A stretch of DNA of 16,571 nt. Source: Bacteriovoracaceae bacterium UBA6261 (lineage in GTDB: Bacteria; Bdellovibrionota; Bacteriovoracia; Bacteriovoracales; Bacteriovoracaceae). A model generated the notes under the pieces. That model was given only the letters and a program-made list of their open reading frames with translations. It did no database searches and was not told where the DNA came from. A program made the translations under genes and the position numbers. Positions 13,361 to 16,571 of the stretch are shown here, one piece after another (within the stretch, counting starts at the first letter, position 1; every line of letters starts with the position of its first letter). The stretch covers positions 35,288 to 51,858 of the forward strand of contig DJVH01000058.1 of the NCBI GenBank assembly GCA_002440825.1. Reading direction: 5' to 3'.

Positions 13361-13386
13361 AGCCGCCTTCACGGGCGGCTTTTTTT
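13361..13386 (+). terminator. Terminator of small locus 3, embedded in the DUF72 gene end
   Basis: AGCCGCC (13361-13367) pairs perfectly with GGCGGCT (13374-13380) across a six-base loop, followed by T through 13386. The stop codon of the minus-strand DUF72 gene lies in the loop (13369-13371), so the 3' arm and T-tract encode its last residues (NKKSRP). The minus-strand reading has CTTACTGTTTTTT after the stem, so it may act in both directions. Confidence 0.9.
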
Positions 13387-14067
13387 ATTTAAGCTGAGTG
13401 CATTGGGAAATCCTGCTCCGCTTGCGGTATTGTCGAAAACCACCCAGATCTCTTTTCTGCTTTTTTTTATCTCCAACGAAAGATTCCGAAGAAAGCTTTC
13501 GGAATAGGAACTGCGGTAAATGACAGGTGAACCATGCAGTCGATAATATTTAATGCCGGCGTAGTTATACTTTTGTCCAGGGCATTTTTCCGGATCGGCA
13601 ATCACTTTGCTGATGGAATATTCTTTCATCAGTGCAAGAGAATCTTTCGTCAGCCATGTTGAATTGCGAGGCTCAATGACCACTGCCTTATCAAATGATT
13701 GACGGATGAGCCTGTAAAACCGCTGCATTCTCTTTTCATTAAAATTCATCTTTGGTGGAAACTGCAGCAAGAGACAACCAAACTTTTCGTCAAGCACCTG
13801 GTACAATTTTAATGTTCGCTTCAATTCCTTCGCAGGTGGATTGAGATCGCACAGATGAGTAAAATTCTGATGGAGTTTTAGAGAAAAAGAAAAATTTTCA
13901 GACGTAAGATCTTTCCATTTCTCCAGCGTTCTTTTAAGGGGATCTTTATAAAAAGTCGAATTGATTTCACAGCAGTTAAGCCATTGCGAATAAGTCTGTA
14001 ACTGCGGCGTTTGCTCCTGAGAGAATTGTTTTGGTAATGACCAGCCCGCTGTCCCAATCAAGATCAT
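13369..14067 (-). CDS. DUF72 (YecE) family protein
   Basis: 232 residues. It opens with IGTAGWSLPKQF, the DUF72 start (IGTSGW type), then CCEINSTFYKDPLKRTLEKW (32-51) with the conserved EINSTFY, LLLQFPPKMNF (100-110), the VIEPRNSTWL strand (129-138), IKYYRLHGSP (172-181), and WVVFDNTASGAGFPNAL near the C-terminus, the typical FNN...A..NA end. The fold is a TIM-like barrel and no reaction is established. The ATG at 14067 has GGAGG at four bases. Length is slightly short for the family (usually about 240-280). The last six residues are encoded by a plus-strand terminator hairpin. It appears to be a single-gene transcript. Confidence 0.9.
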   Translation of the reverse strand: MILIGTAGWSLPKQFSQEQTPQLQTYSQWLNCCEINSTFYKDPLKRTLEKWKDLTSENFSFSLKLHQNFTHLCDLNPPAKELKRTLKLYQVLDEKFGCLLLQFPPKMNFNEKRMQRFYRLIRQSFDKAVVIEPRNSTWLTKDSLALMKEYSISKVIADPEKCPGQKYNYAGIKYYRLHGSPVIYRSSYSESFLRNLSLEIKKSRKEIWVVFDNTASGAGFPNALSLNKKSRP

Positions 14068-14198
14068 AGTGCCTCCGCCTTAATGATCGTTCGGAAAAGA
14101 TGAATCGAATAATTGTTTTTTTGGAATTTTCTCATCAAGGCACATGAGGCATTCTATATCTGTAACGAGGATAGCAGAAATAAGAGGAAGCTAAAAAG

Positions 14199-14312
14199 AT
14201 GATAGATAGTACAAATAAGAATTCTGATTATCCAAAGGCAAAATCTGGTTCGAGCAAGCGTAATCAGAAGCAGACTCAAAGTTCCCCTGACGAAACGAAA
14301 AAACCAGTTTAG
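14199..14312 (+). CDS. Candidate 37-residue hydrophilic peptide
   Basis: A short ORF with GAGGAAG (14184-14190) eight bases before its ATG, in the gap between the DUF72 gene and the P450 gene. The product starts MIDSTNKNSDYPKAKSGSS and ends with a Gln/Ser/Lys tail (DETKKPV). It is strongly hydrophilic, rich in Ser, Lys, Gln and Asn, with no hydrophobic core, so it is likely disordered. Four bases later a second frame of 35 codons begins (ATG 14316, stop 14423), preceded by AGGGA that is too close, and I would not call it. A strong terminator at 14445 closes the region. No sigma-54 element with correct spacing was found upstream. No family is recognised. Confidence 0.4.
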   Translation: MIDSTNKNSDYPKAKSGSSKRNQKQTQSSPDETKKPV

Positions 14313-14444
14313 GGAATGTGTGTGGAGGCAAAATCCACGGTGAGAGCAATACACTCGAACACTTTGGTAGTCAGCAGCAGCTCTGCCCTCAACAAAAGAG
14401 GACTTAACTGCATTTTAGAGTAAATTCGTTTCTCTGTTAGACCC

Positions 14445-14470
14445 GGGGGAGTTAACTCTCCCCCTTTTTT
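14445..14470 (+). terminator. Terminator after the 37-residue ORF region
   Basis: GGGGGAG (14445-14451) pairs perfectly with CTCCCCC (14458-14464) across a six-base loop, followed by six T (14465-14470). There is no T-tract on the minus strand, so it ends a plus-strand transcript. It touches the stop of the convergent P450 gene (14469). Its presence is the main evidence that the 14199 region is transcribed. Confidence 0.9.
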
Positions 14471-15722
14471 ATTTTCTTTTTTTGAATTGGACCATAATTG
14501 GTTTTTTCGGTCCAATGGTTATTTGCAGCACTTCCGAGATAGGCATTTTCAATTCAACCAGTTCGCACTCAAATGAGTGAAGAAAAAAAGCAGTCAGAAG
14601 TTTGATCTCAATAGAGGAAAGTTCAGCACCAAGGCAACGTCTGGTCCCTCCGCCAAAAGGAGCAAATTCAAATGGCGAATATTTATTTTCAAGAAAACGA
14701 TCCGGCCGGAAAACATCCGGGTCCTTCCATAAATCCGGTTGACGATGCAAGAGTGACAAACAAACACCGATTTCTTCATCCACATCAACTGTGTCTTGCC
14801 CCCACTTGAAAGATCTGTTTTGAATTTTTCTTGTCACAAACGGAACTGGTGGATTGATGCGCAAACCTTCGGAGAAAACGGCATCAAGAAACGGATCATC
14901 CAGTATTTGATAATAATCGAGCGAGCTTTTAAATAAGGCCAGTTGTTCAACGGCTCTGTTTTTTAAAAAGGGATCTTTCAGGAGATAAAACAAGGTCCAT
15001 GTGAGCGAAGTTGCCGAGGTCTCGTGACCGGCGACAATAAATGTACGGATGTGATCGAGCACTTTTGTTTTACTCATTTCGCCCAGGTCATAGAGAGGTC
15101 CTTTTGCGCCAGTCTCAAGCCCGCTAAGATAATATTCGTAAAAACGCTCATCAAGCGCCAATTTTTTCTGATTGAAAACATTCCATGTCATCGGCACCCA
15201 TTGGGGAATAAAGAGAAATGAAGCTGAATAACTTTTCAAAAAAGTTTCAGTTAATTTCTCGGCCTCGATATAATCTCTCTGTTCCAGATGAGGAAAAAGA
15301 AAACGCAGAATGATTTTTAATGTCGCTTTAAAAGAAAAGGATTGAAGCGAAAGAATGCCCTCGTCTTCTTTTTCGCCTTCAATTTCCTTAAACACTTCTT
15401 CAATCACAGGCGCGAACTGAAGAAGATGACTTTTAGAAAAATGGGCCATGAAATCTTTTCTGGTACTCAGGTGATTTTTTCCTCCAATCATAATTAAACC
15501 CTCTTTTCCCAGAAGTGGTCCGACAGGATTTTTTTCAGAGGGAACAAAACTGTCAGGTGGGGCGGTGAAAATAGATCTCGCCAGGTCGCTTTTTCCTGTC
15601 AGTTTGATTGTTTTTGCGCCCGGAAACGAGAGTGGAAACGGATCACCGTATTTTTTCTGCAGGCCCTCGAGGTAGTCGCGGGGATTGCTTAAAAAACGGT
15701 AGAGATTATAAGGAAAAATCAT
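14469..15722 (-). CDS. Cytochrome P450
   Basis: 417 residues from the ATG at 15722, chosen over an upstream start at 15782 because the longer form would overlap the ketoacyl-synthase gene by 56 bp while 15722 lies just after its stop with GGTGA upstream. Canonical P450 elements are present: I-helix FIVAGHETSATSL (AGHET at 231-235, the oxygen-activating Thr), K-helix E285-x-x-R288 (SEGLR), PDRFLE in the meander, and the heme loop FAPFGGGTRRCLGAE with Cys363 as thiolate ligand. There is no membrane anchor, so it is a soluble bacterial type; no ferredoxin or reductase gene is in the window. Tight coupling to a ketoacyl-ACP-synthase-III-like gene suggests hydroxylation of a fatty-acyl or polyketide-type product (inference). 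Confidence 0.95.
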   Translation of the reverse strand: MIFPYNLYRFLSNPRDYLEGLQKKYGDPFPLSFPGAKTIKLTGKSDLARSIFTAPPDSFVPSEKNPVGPLLGKEGLIMIGGKNHLSTRKDFMAHFSKSHLLQFAPVIEEVFKEIEGEKEDEGILSLQSFSFKATLKIILRFLFPHLEQRDYIEAEKLTETFLKSYSASFLFIPQWVPMTWNVFNQKKLALDERFYEYYLSGLETGAKGPLYDLGEMSKTKVLDHIRTFIVAGHETSATSLTWTLFYLLKDPFLKNRAVEQLALFKSSLDYYQILDDPFLDAVFSEGLRINPPVPFVTRKIQNRSFKWGQDTVDVDEEIGVCLSLLHRQPDLWKDPDVFRPDRFLENKYSPFEFAPFGGGTRRCLGAELSSIEIKLLTAFFLHSFECELVELKMPISEVLQITIGPKKPIMVQFKKRK

Positions 15723-15726
15723 CTTA

Positions 15727-16571
15727 TCACCATCTGATAAACGAAGCTGCGCTGTAATCACAGGCGTGCGAAAAACCTGCAAGACAAACGAGATCGTTCT
15801 TTTTAAAAGTACGCTTTTTTATGTGTGTGGCGAGATTCACCGGAATGGCAGCTCCAAAGAGGTTGGCATACTGGTCAAAGCTGTGCAGCTGTTTTTCCGG
15901 CGGTAGAGAGATGGCTTCGCGCCAATTGCGAAGAAAAATCTGATTGGGCTGATTGGTAATAAGATAATCGATATCGCTCAACCCGATATTGATATTTTCG
16001 GCAGCTTTTTTAATCATGCGCGGAACTGTTTTATTTCCACGCGCAATGATCATGGCAGATTTATTTTCATTGAAATCAATGGAGCCCGTCGTCTCTCTGG
16101 ATTCCCACCAGCGTCTCCCGCTGCAGCTGCTTTTCATGTCTTCAGAAAATTCCGGAAAATTTTCGAATTCAAAAGTGAGAAAGGGCCTTTCATCAGTATT
16201 AGTGACATAGGCCACGGCAAAGCCGTCTCCTGGCATGGCCGCCTGGGCCAGCTGCCGCGTATCCTCTTGTCCGAATATTCTTCCCCCTGCAGTCTGGGCG
16301 ACACAGATCAGAGCATGGCGGACACCTTTTGAAAGCATGTAAGTATGAGCGAGATCGGTCAGATAAAGAAATGAAATACATCCGGTGTTGTGAAGATCAT
16401 AAATCCATTTAGCGCGACCGCCGATTTTTTTGTTAACAACAGCTCCGCATCCGGTGAACGGTTCATCCGGTATGGAGACATTGGTTAATATCATATCGAC
16501 ATCAGTAGAAGGATCGAGATTTAATCTTTCCATTAATGCCCGGGCCGCTCTCGCGATATAATCAGAAGCCA
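15727..16571 (-). CDS. Ketoacyl-ACP synthase III-like thiolase-fold protein (5' end outside window)
   Basis: 281 codons remain, and the frame stays open to the right edge. An ATG at 16533 is internal, because the codons before it continue a typical family helix (SDYIARAARALMERL). Landmarks are STDVDMILTNVSIPD, then YDLHNTGCISFLYLTDLA with the nucleophilic Cys at 16378-16380, GDGFAVAYV, the DYLITNQPNQ segment, YANLFGAAIPVNLA with the Asn at 15862-15864, and a C-terminal AGFSHACDYSAASFIRW. In FabH the active site is Cys-His-Asn. Here the His of the PHQAN motif reads Asn (TNQPN, codon 15952-15954), so decarboxylative condensation may be altered. KAS III-like acyltransferases with changed triads are known in secondary metabolism. 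The P450 starts four bases after its stop. Confidence 0.82.
   Translation of the reverse strand, partial: ASDYIARAARALMERLNLDPSTDVDMILTNVSIPDEPFTGCGAVVNKKIGGRAKWIYDLHNTGCISFLYLTDLAHTYMLSKGVRHALICVAQTAGGRIFGQEDTRQLAQAAMPGDGFAVAYVTNTDERPFLTFEFENFPEFSEDMKSSCSGRRWWESRETTGSIDFNENKSAMIIARGNKTVPRMIKKAAENINIGLSDIDYLITNQPNQIFLRNWREAISLPPEKQLHSFDQYANLFGAAIPVNLATHIKKRTFKKNDLVCLAGFSHACDYSAASFIRW

Noticed and set aside
14139..14150. AGGCAC...GGC upstream of the 37-residue ORF as a sigma-54 promoter
   Set aside because: GG to GC spacing is eight bases. A second candidate at 14247 has nine. Neither is usable.
14316..14423. 35-codon ORF following the 37-residue ORF
   Set aside because: The purine stretch before its ATG is too close to serve as a ribosome-binding site and the product shows no recognisable pattern.
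14154..14515. Minus-strand frames with hydrophobic products between the DUF72 and P450 genes
   Set aside because: They are antisense to the hydrophilic plus-strand ORF and to a plus-strand terminator, have no ribosome-binding site and match no family.
15723..15782. Longer P450 start overlapping the ketoacyl-synthase gene
   Set aside because: The extra 20 residues resemble nothing in P450s and are antiphase coding of the upstream gene; the ATG at 15722 sits correctly after its stop.

Overview
The window is a stretch of chromosome from a Gram-negative bacterium. The evidence is a TamA/TamB outer-membrane assembly pair, several Sec signal peptides and two lipoprotein signals. Composition looks like the low-to-mid 40s % GC by eye. 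Gene content would fit a member of Bdellovibrionota/Bacteriovoracales (stress proteins, secreted hydrolases, a lipoprotein-type TamA, a P450), but that placement is a weak inference and no phylogenetic marker is present. No rRNA, tRNA, CRISPR array, insertion sequence or phage gene was recognised.

Layout. 1-3544: a divergent TruA-like pseudouridine synthase (running off the left edge, minus) and Ves/HutD protein (plus), then a minus-strand group of a secreted phospholipase D-like protein, a small parvulin PpiC and a DUF1993 protein. 3681-4693: a plus-strand two-gene stress unit (periplasmic BON protein, glycine-zipper general-stress protein) closed by a strong terminator. 4692-5153: a secreted low-complexity protein. 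5192-6788: a tightly overlapping minus operon of a MazG-like nucleotide pyrophosphohydrolase, a uracil-DNA-glycosylase-superfamily protein and a SAM methyltransferase, which looks like nucleotide-pool cleaning and base repair. 7396-13041: a minus operon of a secreted HSL-type esterase, a lipoprotein TamA (TamL-like), a short TamB and a GH16 glucanase lipoprotein. 13369-14067: DUF72 protein. 14469-16571: a cytochrome P450 directly downstream of a ketoacyl-ACP-synthase-III-like protein (partial at the right edge).

The most interesting part lies in the gaps. Three plus-strand units in apparently empty DNA share one design. Each has a sigma-54 type -24/-12 element with exact GG-N10-GC spacing (6898-6911, 7174-7187, 13160-13173). 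Each is followed about 200 nt later by an intrinsic terminator (ending about 7121, 7397, 13386). The transcript lies between minus-strand genes, and in two of the three the terminator abuts or sits inside the 3' end of the convergent gene. The first encodes a 31-residue, very basic Ser/Arg/Lys peptide with a near-perfect Shine-Dalgarno. The second looks like a structured small RNA. The third can encode a 44-residue Lys-rich peptide from a TTG start. A fourth gap (14199-14470) has a 37-residue hydrophilic ORF plus terminator, but no sigma-54 site.

A fourth sigma-54-like element points the other way (13077-13090, minus) in front of the esterase-TamA-TamB-GH16 operon. The predicted 24-nt leader of that operon folds into a 7-bp hairpin that holds the ribosome-binding GGAG in its loop, as CsrA/RsmA targets do. 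These are sequence-level predictions; RNA-seq or 5'-end mapping would settle them.
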